From assembly GCA_900317325.1 (NCBI GenBank), contig ONGE01000004.1:1-64000 (forward strand): a stretch of DNA of 64,000 nt, read 5' to 3'. The DNA comes from an uncultured Prevotellaceae bacterium (lineage in GTDB: Bacteria > Bacteroidota > Bacteroidia > Bacteroidales > Muribaculaceae). The translations under genes were made by a program, and so were the position numbers. This document shows, piece after piece, positions 41,840 through 51,062 of this stretch. How positions within the stretch are numbered: position 1 is the first letter of the stretch; every line of letters begins with the position of its first letter. The notes under the pieces are model-generated. The model was not told where the DNA came from, did no database searches, and saw only the letters and a program-made list of their open reading frames with translations.

Positions 41840-42718
41840 CTATTTCTTGACGTAGCGGGAGAAGAATTGCCAGATTTCTTCACCAGTGTCGATGTCGCCG
41901 GTGTGCCAGCTGTGGACACCGCCCACGACCTCATAGAGCCACACGGCGCAATGGGTGGTGGGGCTTGAGTAGCAATGCTTAATGACGGGATGGCCCTCGT
42001 CGCCCTTGAGGCTCTCGACGCGCTCGGTGACCTCTTGGCTGCAGCGGTTCTTCGCCACCCAGTAGCCGATGGCGACCGGCACGGGCAGACAGGAGCCCCA
42101 ACCGCCCTTGTTGTCCATGTCGCCGACCCATTCCGACAGGCGGTCCTCGGTGCCGTGGATTTCCATCAAGGGGATGGGACGGGGAGCCTCCATTTGCTCA
42201 TATATCCATGCCATCGTCAGGCCTGCGATGGAAGCAACGGCCCTGAAGGTGTATTGTTCACTGTAGGCCATCAGGTAGCACATCTCGCCGCCATTCGAGA
42301 ATCCAGTCAAGAAGGTGTTCAGTTGGCTCAGACGGTAGCGCTTTTGCACATGGCGGGCGATGCTGCACAGGGCCTTCACATCATCCACTTTCCAACCCTG
42401 CTGGAAGCTATAGCCCACATTCCAGCTGGTGTTCCCCTGCGGATCCTTGAGCCCCTGGGGAATGCACACAGCGAAACCATGCCGGTCGGCGGGCCCGATC
42501 ATGATGTTCTCGCGCAGGATGCCTGCATCGTAGCCGTGCAACATGAACACCAGCGGCGCGTTGTCCTGCAAGCCGTCGGGCAGGTACATCACGAACTGCC
42601 GCATGTGGCCGTCCACCTTGAGTGAATCTTCGACATAGGTCCCTGCATGGGACGGGGTGCCATGGAAAGCCAACACTAGCATCAGCATGGATATGGTCAA
42701 GAGGCGCTTCATTTTCAT
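41840..42718 (-). CDS. exported alpha/beta-hydrolase, PHB-depolymerase-type esterase
   Basis: About 292 residues. A signal peptide (KMKRLLTISMLMLVLAFHG) is followed by an LpqC/PHB-depolymerase fold: MYLPDGLQDNAPLVFMLHGY with the oxyanion HGYD, GFSNGGEMCY near 140 (nucleophile Ser in GxSxG), HGTEDRLSEW near 195 (Asp) and VVGGVHSWH near 270 (His). It probably cleaves feruloyl, acetyl or related esters on plant polysaccharides; the substrate is unknown. ATG 42,718 gives a proper signal peptide; the longer frame to 42,760 would precede it. It follows no strongly linked gene. Confidence 0.85.
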   Translation of the reverse strand: MKMKRLLTISMLMLVLAFHGTPSHAGTYVEDSLKVDGHMRQFVMYLPDGLQDNAPLVFMLHGYDAGILRENIMIGPADRHGFAVCIPQGLKDPQGNTSWNVGYSFQQGWKVDDVKALCSIARHVQKRYRLSQLNTFLTGFSNGGEMCYLMAYSEQYTFRAVASIAGLTMAWIYEQMEAPRPIPLMEIHGTEDRLSEWVGDMDNKGGWGSCLPVPVAIGYWVAKNRCSQEVTERVESLKGDEGHPVIKHCYSSPTTHCAVWLYEVVGGVHSWHTGDIDTGEEIWQFFSRYVKK

Positions 42719-42858
42719 TGCATCATAACAGGTTACTGGCGGTTCATTGATTGTTTGCAACTACAAAAATACAATAGTTTTTGGATTATTGTTGGCGCCA
42801 CGGCTTTAAAACCGCCAAGATGGATGGCGTTAATGGAAATATCGTGTATCTTTGCGAC

Positions 42859-43611
42859 ATGATGACAGCCGACGAGATTATAGGGTATATGGAGTCGCTG
42901 CGTAACGAGAAGCAGCGGCAGGTGCTGATACGGTTCTTCAAGACAGGACCGGGTGAGTATGGCGAGGGCGACGAGTTCCTGGGGCTGAAAGTGCCGCAGA
43001 CGCGCCAGATCGTGAAACTGGCCGAGGCCGATACGCCGCTTGACGAGGTGCCCCGGCTACTGATGTCGCGTTGGCACGAAGTGAGGCTGTGCGGCTTGCT
43101 CATGCTGGTCGAGAAGTTCGGGCGATTGGCCAAAAAACGGCTTGTCGATGACGAAGCAGCCATCCGTGGACGCGACGAAATCGTGACGATGTACCTGCAA
43201 TATGCCAAGCAGGCCAACAACTGGGACCTGGTGGACCTGTCGGCTCCAAAGATTCTCGGCTACTGGCTGCTGTTGCCTACCCATCTGGGTGACAAGCACG
43301 AAATCATGGACCGTTTGGCGGCCAGCTCTTGCCTGTGGGAACAGCGCATGAGCATGGTGAGCACCTGGAAGACCACCCAGCAGGGCGACCCCTCGTGGTG
43401 CCTACGCTATGCCGAATGGCACCTGCATCACCCGCATGACCTGATGCACAAGGCCGTGGGCTGGATGCTGCGCGAGGTGGGCAAGCGTTGCAGCATGGAC
43501 TTGCTGCGCCAGTTCCTCGAGCATCATGCCCACGAGATGCCACGCACCGCCCTGCGCTATGCCATCGAACAGATGACCGATGACGAACGCAAGTACTGGA
43601 TGTCAAGATAA
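42859..43611 (+). CDS. DNA alkylation repair protein AlkD-like (HEAT-repeat glycosylase)
   Basis: About 250 residues. The start MTADEIIGYMESLRNEKQRQ and RFFKTGPGEYGEGDEFLGLK match AlkD, followed by VPQTRQIVK and HEAT-like helices (WHEVRLCGLLMLVEKFGRL, NNWDLVDLSAPKILGYWLL, CSMDLLRQFLEHHAHEMPRT). It removes alkylated bases from DNA. The longer frame from 42,781 adds 26 unrelated residues and crosses a TATCTTTG element at 42,847-42,854, so ATG 42,859 or 42,862 is chosen; the leader would then be very short. Confidence 0.9.
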   Translation: MMTADEIIGYMESLRNEKQRQVLIRFFKTGPGEYGEGDEFLGLKVPQTRQIVKLAEADTPLDEVPRLLMSRWHEVRLCGLLMLVEKFGRLAKKRLVDDEAAIRGRDEIVTMYLQYAKQANNWDLVDLSAPKILGYWLLLPTHLGDKHEIMDRLAASSCLWEQRMSMVSTWKTTQQGDPSWCLRYAEWHLHHPHDLMHKAVGWMLREVGKRCSMDLLRQFLEHHAHEMPRTALRYAIEQMTDDERKYWMSR

Positions 43612-43635
43612 TCAATGAGTTCTCAACTCCCAACT

Positions 43636-43793
43636 CATCCCCCCGCCTGGGGGAGGTGCCCGAAGGGCGGAGGAGGGGAAGCGATTAGAGGGGACCGGGG
43701 GCGTTGATGTTACCGATTAAGGTTATTTGTCGCAGTATCACGAACGCCCCCGCCCTAACGGGCACCCCCTCTTAACCAAGAGGGGGAATTGAG
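43636..43793. repeat. REP-like cluster of GC-rich inverted repeats
   Basis: Several short hairpins sit in mirror-like order: CCCCC-GCCT-GGGGG, GCCC-GAA-GGGC, GCCC-TAAC-GGGC and CCCCCTCTT-AACC-AAGAGGGGG (43,765-43,786). The left and right halves resemble each other's reverse complement, including GGGGGCGTT and AACGCCCCC. The pattern recalls REP/BIME-type interspersed repeats of Bacteroidales intergenic regions. Confidence 0.7.
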
Positions 43794-43892
43794 TATCAGC
43801 ACTTTGTTGTCGTCGAACTCACATTAAATAATTGATGTCCTGCAGAACAAACATTTTTCGTTCAGGCATCTATGAGACCCTGGTAAGTACAC

Positions 43893-43921
43893 AAAAAAGG
43901 CGGCCCGGTAAGGGGTCGCCC
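43893..43921 (-). terminator. intrinsic terminator of the secreted-protein gene
   Basis: On the minus strand GGGCGACCCC-TTAC-CGGGCCGCC is followed directly by TTTTTTG. The stem has one mismatch. It lies 25 bp after the stop codon at 43,946. Confidence 0.75.
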
Positions 43922-43945
43922 TTTAATCGATAGGAACCTGTTAGT

Positions 43946-45019
43946 TTACTTTACAACCTTTGCAGCGCTGGTGGTGCCGTCGGTGTAGGTGGTAACAACG
44001 ATGGTCAGACCGTTGGCCTGCTGCATCTCTTGGCCAGCCATGTTGAAGTAGCGAACGCCAGCGACGGTCTTGCCACCCATGAGCTCGTCGAGAGCGGTAG
44101 CTACGGTGAACTCATAAGCCACATCCTGGCTCAGATCCTGACCGATGAAGGCATAAGCCTCGATGCGAACCTTCTCACCGTTGTTCTCAAACCAGATCTC
44201 ACCCTCGTTGCCCTCGTACAGGGTCCAGTCACTCCTCAGAACCCACTCCTCGGTAACAGCATCCCAAACCAGGATGCGGTACATGATCTCGCTGCCCTCG
44301 GTAGTCGGGGTGATGGCAACGCCATAACCGGTAACACCGTCGATGGTGTAACCCTGGAAGACGGGGGCGCCAACAGTAACAGTCGTGGCAGCCTCATAGG
44401 TGAAGGTGGCCTTGGGCAGAAACCAACTGGCTTCTTCAATCCAATAGGCGTCGTGATTCTCTAAAACATTCTCGTGAATTTTTATTGATGAGTTGATCGG
44501 TGGTAAGTAGTCTCCCAAGTAGCGATCACCACTAATATCTGTGATTCTTTCCGTTACTTTGGCCTGGACGAGGAGGTTGCCTCCGGTGTAGCGGTATGGT
44601 TGGTCTAAATCAAACACCACCTCGAAGGCTCCTTCAACTAGAGTTCCATTGGCAACAGGCACAGCACCATATTGGTAGCAGCGATTCTCATCGGTGAAAT
44701 TGATGAAATCGACAATCAACAATGACAGTTCGACATTGCCTCCATAACTACGAATAGCATATCTGGAATGGAATTTGATCTGCGAGATATCGCCGTTCAC
44801 CATGTCGGTCAGCATGTCGGCAGGGTAAATCATTTGGGTAATTGAGCCCTCCTGGGTGTAAACCCAAAGAGCCCCATCGTTATCTACAAATTCATAATCG
44901 CCAGACATCCAAATTGGCCAGTCAGATGATGAATGGTCGCCGTCACACACTATTAGGGTCTCGGCCTGCATGTTGGCCATCGCAACGATGGCTACGATAA
45001 GTGTAAAGAATTTTTTCAT
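43946..45019 (-). CDS. secreted protein with Bacteroidales C-terminal tail, unknown function
   Basis: About 357 residues. A signal peptide (KKFFTLIVAIVAMANMQA) is followed by two beta-rich domains: residues ~20-200 (VCDGDHSSSDWPIWMSGDYE, MLTDMVNGDISQIKFHSRYA) and ~210-310 (VGAPVFQGYTIDGVTGYGVA, TEGSEIMYRILVWD, KVRIEAYA), the latter fibronectin/chitobiase-like. The C-terminal VAGVRYFNMAGQEMQQANGL, TIVVTTYTDGTTSAAKVVK is a recurring tail in secreted proteins of Muribaculaceae-type bacteria. ATG 45,019 is supported by the signal peptide; the longer frame from 45,073 lies in the promoter. No enzymatic motif is visible. Confidence 0.75.
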   Translation of the reverse strand: MKKFFTLIVAIVAMANMQAETLIVCDGDHSSSDWPIWMSGDYEFVDNDGALWVYTQEGSITQMIYPADMLTDMVNGDISQIKFHSRYAIRSYGGNVELSLLIVDFINFTDENRCYQYGAVPVANGTLVEGAFEVVFDLDQPYRYTGGNLLVQAKVTERITDISGDRYLGDYLPPINSSIKIHENVLENHDAYWIEEASWFLPKATFTYEAATTVTVGAPVFQGYTIDGVTGYGVAITPTTEGSEIMYRILVWDAVTEEWVLRSDWTLYEGNEGEIWFENNGEKVRIEAYAFIGQDLSQDVAYEFTVATALDELMGGKTVAGVRYFNMAGQEMQQANGLTIVVTTYTDGTTSAAKVVK

Positions 45020-45070
45020 AATCAATGAATGTTTAAAAAGTTTGAAATTTGGAAAAAAAATTGACACTTG

Positions 45071-45102
45071 CAAAGATAGCTATTAATGTGCAACTTGACA
45101 AA
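45071..45102 (-). promoter_or_regulatory. promoter of the secreted-protein gene
   Basis: On the minus strand TTTG (45,099-45,102) and TATCTTTG (45,071-45,078) are separated by 20 nt, a canonical pair. The leader to ATG 45,019 is about 45 nt. Confidence 0.8.
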
Positions 45103-45295
45103 AAAAGCCCCTAATATTTTTTAATTTTTGAAAATTTAGCAAGTTTTTACAATTCACAGGCAATTCATGAAGGTGCTGTTGCCCACTGCCCCATCGACTG
45201 AAAACCGATGACTTCAAAACTTATTGAGCAAAGATTGTAATAAATCAATGATTATGTGTAATTTTGCAAAAATCTGACTAAACCCAATATACAAC

Positions 45296-48200
45296 ATGAC
45301 CATTAAACGAAAAATGACCTTGTTGGTCGCTTTGATGCTGACCATCGGTGCTGCGGCACAAGTTAACCCGTTGTGGATGCGTTTCTGCGCCATTTCCCCT
45401 GACGCCCAAACCATCGCATTTTCTTATAAGGGCGACCTGTTTACCGTCCCGGTACAGGGCGGGATTGCCCATCAGCTGACGTCGAACGCGGCCTATGATG
45501 CATATCCCGTGTGGAGCCCCGACGGCCAGCGCATCGCCTTTGCCTCGGCTCGCGAGGGCAGCCTCGACGTGTATGTCGTAAGCAAGGACGGCGGCGACCC
45601 CAAACGTCTCACCACCGACAGCGGCAACGAGACGCCGTTGTGTTTCCTCGACAACGAGACCGTCCTGTTCGAGGCTACCATCATGCCGACGGCCAAGTCG
45701 ATCTTGTTTGCCAGCCGCTCGTTCCCGCAGGTGTATCAGGTGAGCACCAGCGGTGGCCGTGCCCGCCTGTTCTCGGCCTTGCCGATGCAGGACCTGAGCA
45801 TCAACAGCCGTGGCGACATCCTCTACCATGACATCAAGGGCTACGAGGACCCCTTCCGCAAGCATCACACCAGTTCCATCACGCGTGACATCTGGTTGAA
45901 GCAAGGCGAGAAATTCACCAAACTCACCGATTTCAACGGCGAGGACCGCACGCCGCGCTGGGCGGCCGACGGCAATGCCTATTACTACCTGAGCGAGCAG
46001 GACGGCACGTTCAACGTGTACAAGAGCACGGTGGGCGGTCGCCCCGTGCAACTCACTCACCACGAGGCCAATCCCGTGCGCTTCTTGACGGTGGCCGACA
46101 ACGGCACCCTGTGCTATGGCTATAACGGCGAGATATACACCCTGCGCGAGGGCCGCGAACCTCAACGGGTCAATATCACCATCAATGCCGACCGCAGCGA
46201 GAAGGAACTCGTCCGCCAGATCAAGCAGGACGGCGCGACGGCCATCAGCGTCTCGCCCGGCGGCAAGGAAATCGCCTTTGTGATGCACGGCGACGTGTAT
46301 GTCACCTCGGTCGACTATAAAACCACCAAGCGCATCACCGACACCCCCGAGCAGGAACGCACCATCGATTTCTCGCCCGACGGTCGCAGCATCGTCTATG
46401 ACAGCGAGCGCGACGGCATGTGGAAAATCTACCAGACGTCGATCAAGAACAAGGACGAGAAACTCTTTACCTATTGCACCGACCTGGAAGAAGTGCAGCT
46501 CACCAACACGGGCCACACGTCCATCCAGCCGCAGTACAGCCCCGACGGCAAGAGCGTCGCTTTTCTCGAGGACCGTGCCACCCTGCGTGCCGTCGATGTG
46601 AAAACCAAGGCCGTGCGCACCCTCATGGACGGCAAGTACATCTACTCTTACAGCGACGGCGACGTGTGGTTTGAATGGAGCCCCGACAGCCGATGGCTCC
46701 TCTCGTCCTACATCGGCAACGGTGGATGGAACAGCCAGGACATCGCACTGGTCAACGCATCGGGCAACGGCGAAATCCACAACCTGACCGAGAGCGGCTA
46801 CAACGAGAGCAACGGCAAGTGGGTGCTGGGCGGCAAGGCGATGATCTTTGAGAGCGACCGCGCCGGCTACCGCAGCCATGGCAGCTGGGGCACCGAGGAC
46901 GACGTGTACATCATGTTCTTTGACCTGGATGCCTACGAGCGCTTCAGGATGACCAAGGAGGAGAAGGTGCTGCGTGAGGAGGCCGAGAAGGAGAAGAAGA
47001 AAGAGGCCGACAGTCAGCAGGCCGACAAAGGCAAGGATAACAAGAAAAAGAAAGACACCAAGAAGAAAAAAGGCGCTGTGGACGAGAAACCTGCCGTGCC
47101 GGCGCTGGCCTTTGACCTGGAGAACTGCCGCGACCGCATCGTGCGCCTGACGGTGAATTCTTCCCGCTTGGGCGACTATGTGCTCTCGCGCGGTGGCGAC
47201 ACATTGTACTATCAGGCGGCCTTCGAGGGCGGCATGGACCTGTGGAAGCATGACCTGCGCGAGAACAAGACCGAGATCGTGATGAAGGGAGTAGGGCAAG
47301 GCCCCATGAAGGGTGACAAGGACATGAAGAACCTGTTCGTGCTCACCGGCCGTGGCATCAACAAGATAGACCTGGCAAAGGGCAAACCCGAGCCCGTCAG
47401 CTTCGAGGCTTCGTTCAACTACAAGCCCTATCAGGAGCGGGAATACATCTTCAACCACATCTGGCAACAGGTGAAAGACAAATTCTACGTCGAGGATATC
47501 CACGGCGTGGACTGGGAAGGTTACCGCGAGAACTACAAGCGTTTCCTGCCTTACATCAACAACAACTACGACTTCCGTGACTTGCTCAGCGAGATGCTCG
47601 GTGAGCTGAACGGTTCTCACACCGGCGCACGCTACAATCCCGGCGGCCCGACCCTCCAGACGGCAGCCTTGGGCCTCTTCCTTGACGAGACCTATCAGGG
47701 TGATGGCCTGCGCATCGAGGAAGTCATCAAGCGCGGCCCCTTCGACGTGAAGAATACCGGGGTCACGGCCGGGTGCATCATCGAGGAGATCGACGGCATC
47801 AACATCGCTGCCGGCGAAGACTATAACTGGATACTCGACGGCAAGGCAGGGAAGCCGATACGTGTCAAGGTGTTCGACCCCAAGAAGGGCAAGCGCTTTG
47901 ATGTCACCGTCAAGGCCATCAGCAAGGGCGCACAGCAGGAACTGCTCTACAAGCGCTGGGTTGACCGCAACCGTGCGCTGGTTGACAGCCTCTCGGGTGG
48001 CCAGCTGGCCTATGTCCACGTCAAGGAGATGAACAGCGAGAGCTTCCGCACCGTTTATCGCGAACTGCTCAGCGACAAGAACCGTAACCGCAAGGCCGTC
48101 ATCGTGGATGAGCGCCACAACGGCGGTGGCTGGCTGCACGACGACTTGTGCACCCTGCTCAGCGGCAAGCAGTATCAGGAATTCGTGCCTCATGGCAAGG

Positions 48201-48547
48201 TCGTGGGCGCCGACCCGTTCAACAAGTGGACCAAGCCCTCGTGTGTGCTGATGTGTGAGGACGATTACAGCAACGGTCACGGTTTCCCGTTTGTCTATAA
48301 GGAACTGGGCATCGGCAAACTCATCGGTACGCCTGTTCCCGGAACGATGACCGCCGTGTGGTGGGAGACGCTGATCGACAGTTCACTGGTGTTCGGCATC
48401 CCGCAGGTGGGCTGCCGTGATATGCGTGGCAACTACTGCGAGAACACCCCGTTGCTGCCCGACGTCGAGGTCTATAACACCCCCGAGGATTACCTTACCG
48501 GCCACGATCGCCAGCTCGAGCGTGCCGTGCAGGAGATGCTCAAGTAA
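45296..48547 (+). CDS. tricorn-like S41 family protease
   Basis: 1083 residues. A signal peptide (MTLLVALMLTIGAAA) precedes two beta-propeller regions with repeated WSPDG and FSPDG motifs (residues ~25-550), a Lys/Glu-rich linker (~555-610), the tricorn core and PDZ domains (to ~880), and the S41 protease domain: VDERHNGGGWLHDD near 940 and the nucleophile region CEDDYSNGHGF near 985, followed by GTPVPGTMTAVWWE. Tricorn proteases cut peptides; this exported type probably processes peptides in the periplasm or at the surface. A TAATTTTG at 45,259-45,266 is the likely -7 element. A long minus-strand frame runs antisense but is a composition effect. Confidence 0.92.
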   Translation: MTIKRKMTLLVALMLTIGAAAQVNPLWMRFCAISPDAQTIAFSYKGDLFTVPVQGGIAHQLTSNAAYDAYPVWSPDGQRIAFASAREGSLDVYVVSKDGGDPKRLTTDSGNETPLCFLDNETVLFEATIMPTAKSILFASRSFPQVYQVSTSGGRARLFSALPMQDLSINSRGDILYHDIKGYEDPFRKHHTSSITRDIWLKQGEKFTKLTDFNGEDRTPRWAADGNAYYYLSEQDGTFNVYKSTVGGRPVQLTHHEANPVRFLTVADNGTLCYGYNGEIYTLREGREPQRVNITINADRSEKELVRQIKQDGATAISVSPGGKEIAFVMHGDVYVTSVDYKTTKRITDTPEQERTIDFSPDGRSIVYDSERDGMWKIYQTSIKNKDEKLFTYCTDLEEVQLTNTGHTSIQPQYSPDGKSVAFLEDRATLRAVDVKTKAVRTLMDGKYIYSYSDGDVWFEWSPDSRWLLSSYIGNGGWNSQDIALVNASGNGEIHNLTESGYNESNGKWVLGGKAMIFESDRAGYRSHGSWGTEDDVYIMFFDLDAYERFRMTKEEKVLREEAEKEKKKEADSQQADKGKDNKKKKDTKKKKGAVDEKPAVPALAFDLENCRDRIVRLTVNSSRLGDYVLSRGGDTLYYQAAFEGGMDLWKHDLRENKTEIVMKGVGQGPMKGDKDMKNLFVLTGRGINKIDLAKGKPEPVSFEASFNYKPYQEREYIFNHIWQQVKDKFYVEDIHGVDWEGYRENYKRFLPYINNNYDFRDLLSEMLGELNGSHTGARYNPGGPTLQTAALGLFLDETYQGDGLRIEEVIKRGPFDVKNTGVTAGCIIEEIDGINIAAGEDYNWILDGKAGKPIRVKVFDPKKGKRFDVTVKAISKGAQQELLYKRWVDRNRALVDSLSGGQLAYVHVKEMNSESFRTVYRELLSDKNRNRKAVIVDERHNGGGWLHDDLCTLLSGKQYQEFVPHGKVVGADPFNKWTKPSCVLMCEDDYSNGHGFPFVYKELGIGKLIGTPVPGTMTAVWWETLIDSSLVFGIPQVGCRDMRGNYCENTPLLPDVEVYNTPEDYLTGHDRQLERAVQEMLK

Positions 48548-48563
48548 GGCAAGAGCAGGAGAT

Positions 48564-48604
48564 AAAAAAAGGGATGCACCTTGTGTGGCGCATCCCATTT
48601 TTTA
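48564..48604. terminator. bidirectional intrinsic terminator
   Basis: GGGATGC (48,571-48,577) pairs with GCATCCC (48,590-48,596). An A-run precedes it and a T-run follows, so it can stop transcription from both the protease gene and the convergent S1/P1-like gene, whose stop codon lies at its edge. Confidence 0.85.
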
Positions 48605-49651
48605 TTGCTCGGTGCTTTGTGAATCTTTTTCTTTTTCTTTTTCTTTTGCCTTCTGTTCTTTCTTCTCTTTGACTGCGGCATCAATCATGGCCTTGTCGGG
48701 CCCCCAGTTGCGGTAGCGCACCCACACGTGCAGCCAGCTGCGGGCAATGGAATCGACAGCATCGGCCATCAGCATGGCACTGTATTCCTCAAAGTTCTTG
48801 TAGGCTTCGGACTTCTTGTACTGGCCGATTGAGACGTCTCCCACCGATTCGGGAACCATTTCTCGAGCCAGCATGTAGGAGTATTGGGCTACGGCCTCCA
48901 TGTACTCACGAGTGCCGGATGCACTGCCCCAGCTGTAGTCGAAGGGGCGCGTGACGATTTTTTCCTCCACTTTCTGGGTCATGGGAGTCATTTTCTTTGC
49001 CAGCGGGTATCCCTCAGGGTCATAGAAGAAACGCTCGTTGTCTTTGTCGATCTCATAGGAATTCTTGATCTGCCTCTCCCATTCGCTCTCGATGGCGCCA
49101 TGGATGCCACCCAGGGAACGGGCGTCGCAGTGCAACGGCATGTGGCAGTCGGCAATGTAATGGCTGAACATGAAGTAGCGCAACGCCATGTGGGTCGATG
49201 ACGGCAAGATGGGGTTGCCCTTCTCCTCGGTGTACTGGATCTTGAAATTGTCCACGATGGTGTGAGCCATGGCGTCGCAGCGGTCCTGCAGGTTGCCCAG
49301 GCAGATGATGAAAGGCTCTTTGTTCTTGTAGATGGGTGATTTGGCTTTCATCAACTTGTACACCTCCATGGTGTCGGGCAATCGCTTGAACGTCGGTTTT
49401 TCCCCGGCCAGGAAAGGCGTATGTTTCAGACTGTGGGAATAATCTCCGGCGTTGTCCGACAGCACATGGTCAGGATACCAGGCGCCCTTGACAACAAAGT
49501 CGCGATAGCTCTTGAACAGGCGCACCAGCAACTTGGCGTCTCTAGCCATGGGAGTGGGTTCGCCTTTGATGTTCATCATCTCGGGAATCTCGACTTTTTC
49601 AAGTCGTTTGATGGCCAACATGGCCAACCAGGCATGGGTATATTGTTTCAT
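48602..49651 (-). CDS. S1/P1 nuclease / zinc phospholipase C fold protein
   Basis: 349 residues. THAWLAMLAIKRL at the N-terminus and YFMFSHYIADCHMPLHCDAR near residue 165 (H-x3-D-x2-H-x2-H) are the metal-binding signatures of the S1/P1 nuclease and zinc phospholipase C fold; HMALRYFM precedes them. HSLKHTPF gives another His. Unlike classical members it has no signal peptide and begins right at the TH motif, and its N-terminal Trp ligand is absent, so it may be cytoplasmic or altered in function. The C-terminus ends in a Lys/Glu-rich tail. Monocistronic, 47 bp upstream of it the uracil permease gene ends. Confidence 0.7.
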   Translation of the reverse strand: MKQYTHAWLAMLAIKRLEKVEIPEMMNIKGEPTPMARDAKLLVRLFKSYRDFVVKGAWYPDHVLSDNAGDYSHSLKHTPFLAGEKPTFKRLPDTMEVYKLMKAKSPIYKNKEPFIICLGNLQDRCDAMAHTIVDNFKIQYTEEKGNPILPSSTHMALRYFMFSHYIADCHMPLHCDARSLGGIHGAIESEWERQIKNSYEIDKDNERFFYDPEGYPLAKKMTPMTQKVEEKIVTRPFDYSWGSASGTREYMEAVAQYSYMLAREMVPESVGDVSIGQYKKSEAYKNFEEYSAMLMADAVDSIARSWLHVWVRYRNWGPDKAMIDAAVKEKKEQKAKEKEKEKDSQSTEQ

Positions 49652-49698
49652 AATGATATAGTTATTAATGATGGTTTTTCTATCAGGTTAACAGGAGA

Positions 49699-50901
49699 TC
49701 ACTTGTTTTTTTCTTGAGGTATCACAAGGTTCAGGATGACACCCGACAGGGCCGAAAGACCGATGCCGCTGAGCGAGAAATTGCCCATCTGCAGGATGGC
49801 GCCGCCGATGCCCACAGTCAACACAACGCTCACGATGATGATGTTGCGCGTCTGGTTCAAGTCCACCTTGTTGTTCACCAGGTTCTGGATGCCCACCGAG
49901 GCGATGGTGCCGAACAGCAGCATCATGATGCCACCCAACACGGCGGCGGGAATGCTCTGCAGGATGGCGCTCAGTTTGCCGATGATGGAAAACACGATGG
50001 CTGTGCCGGCAGCGATGCGGATGACAGCCGGACTGGTAATGCGTGTGATTTGCATTGCTCCGGTCACCTCGCTGTAGGTGGTCACGGGAGGACCGCCGAA
50101 GAAGGAGGCCACCAGGCACGCCAGGCCGTCGCCCAGCATGGTGCGGTGCAAGCCGGGATCTTTCACGAAGTCCTTGTCGGCGACAGCACTCACCACATAC
50201 ACGTCGCCGATGTGTTCAATCACGGGCGCTATGGCCACGGGAATCATGAACAGGAACGGCTCCCAGGCAAATTCAGGCAGGTGGAAATGGGTGATGCTTG
50301 ACGGCAGCGCGAACCAGGGTGCACTGCTCACGGCCGTGAAATCGACCAAGCCCATACATATCGACACGATGTAGCCCACGATGATGCCGCACACCACGGG
50401 CACCAGTTTGATGAGTCCGCGTCCCAGGACAAGCACAAGGATGGCGGTCAGCAGCGAGATGAAGGCCAGCAGCCAGTTCTCTTGAGCCATGTTGACTGCC
50501 GAGGGGGCCAGCGACAGACCGATGCAGATGATGACAGGCCCGATGACGACGGGCGGAAACAGCCGTTGAAGCAGCCGCTTGCCCTGCCACTTGATGAGTG
50601 CCGACATCACGAAATAGACCAATGCCACACCAGCCATGCCGGCCAATGTGCCTGGCATACCCCATTGCTGGGATGCCGAGATGATGGGTGCGATAAAAGC
50701 AAAGCTGGAGCCCAGGAAGATGGGGACTTTGCCCTTGGTAATGAGGTGGAAGATGAATGTGCCCAAGCCTGCTGTGAACAGCGCCGTGGCGGGATCGAGA
50801 CCTACAAGCAGGGGCACCAGAACCGTGGCACCGAAGGCCACAAACAGGAACTGAACGCCCACTACCGTCTTTCGAATGGAGGATAGATTAGCGGTTTCCA
50901 T
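49699..50901 (-). CDS. uraA: uracil permease (NCS2 family)
   Basis: About 400 residues with ~14 hydrophobic segments. Landmarks: FLFVAFGATVLVPLLVGLDP, GSSFAFIAPI near 65, FPPVVIGPVIICIGLSLA near 115, APVIEHIGDVYVVS near 225 (the conserved Glu that binds uracil) and FFGGPPVTTYSEVTGAMQIT near 265. These fit UraA-type NCS2 proton symporters for uracil; xanthine as substrate cannot be fully excluded. The frame opens at TTG 50,925 but ATG 50,901 (METANLSS) is the proper start. Confidence 0.9.
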   Translation of the reverse strand: METANLSSIRKTVVGVQFLFVAFGATVLVPLLVGLDPATALFTAGLGTFIFHLITKGKVPIFLGSSFAFIAPIISASQQWGMPGTLAGMAGVALVYFVMSALIKWQGKRLLQRLFPPVVIGPVIICIGLSLAPSAVNMAQENWLLAFISLLTAILVLVLGRGLIKLVPVVCGIIVGYIVSICMGLVDFTAVSSAPWFALPSSITHFHLPEFAWEPFLFMIPVAIAPVIEHIGDVYVVSAVADKDFVKDPGLHRTMLGDGLACLVASFFGGPPVTTYSEVTGAMQITRITSPAVIRIAAGTAIVFSIIGKLSAILQSIPAAVLGGIMMLLFGTIASVGIQNLVNNKVDLNQTRNIIIVSVVLTVGIGGAILQMGNFSLSGIGLSALSGVILNLVIPQEKNK

Positions 50902-51062
50902 TGAATTACTCTTGTTGAGTGTCAATAATTGTTTGCCGTAGGCAAAGGTACAACACTTTTTTAGTTTTTACCAATCTCCCACGCCAAAAAACTATCAACA
51001 CCCCCATTCCTAACCAACCGCTACTGTTATTTTTCTTGAAAGGGGGCTGGGGTGTGGTAGGG

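Larger units (their letters stand above)
43612..43945. other. intergenic region with a repeat block and terminator
   Basis: No gene. It contains a GC-rich cluster of hairpins (43,636-43,793) and the terminator of the secreted-protein gene (43,893-43,921), both listed separately. Confidence 0.6.

Noticed and set aside
42781-42858. A longer AlkD start at 42,781
   Set aside because: The extra residues are not AlkD-like and include a promoter-type TATCTTTG; the family begins at MTADEI.
45278-48280. A 1000-codon minus-strand open frame antisense to the tricorn-like protease
   Set aside because: It has no signal peptide or recognisable domain and its text is the biased Val/Ala/His-rich pattern expected opposite a GC-rich gene; the plus-strand gene has clear domains.
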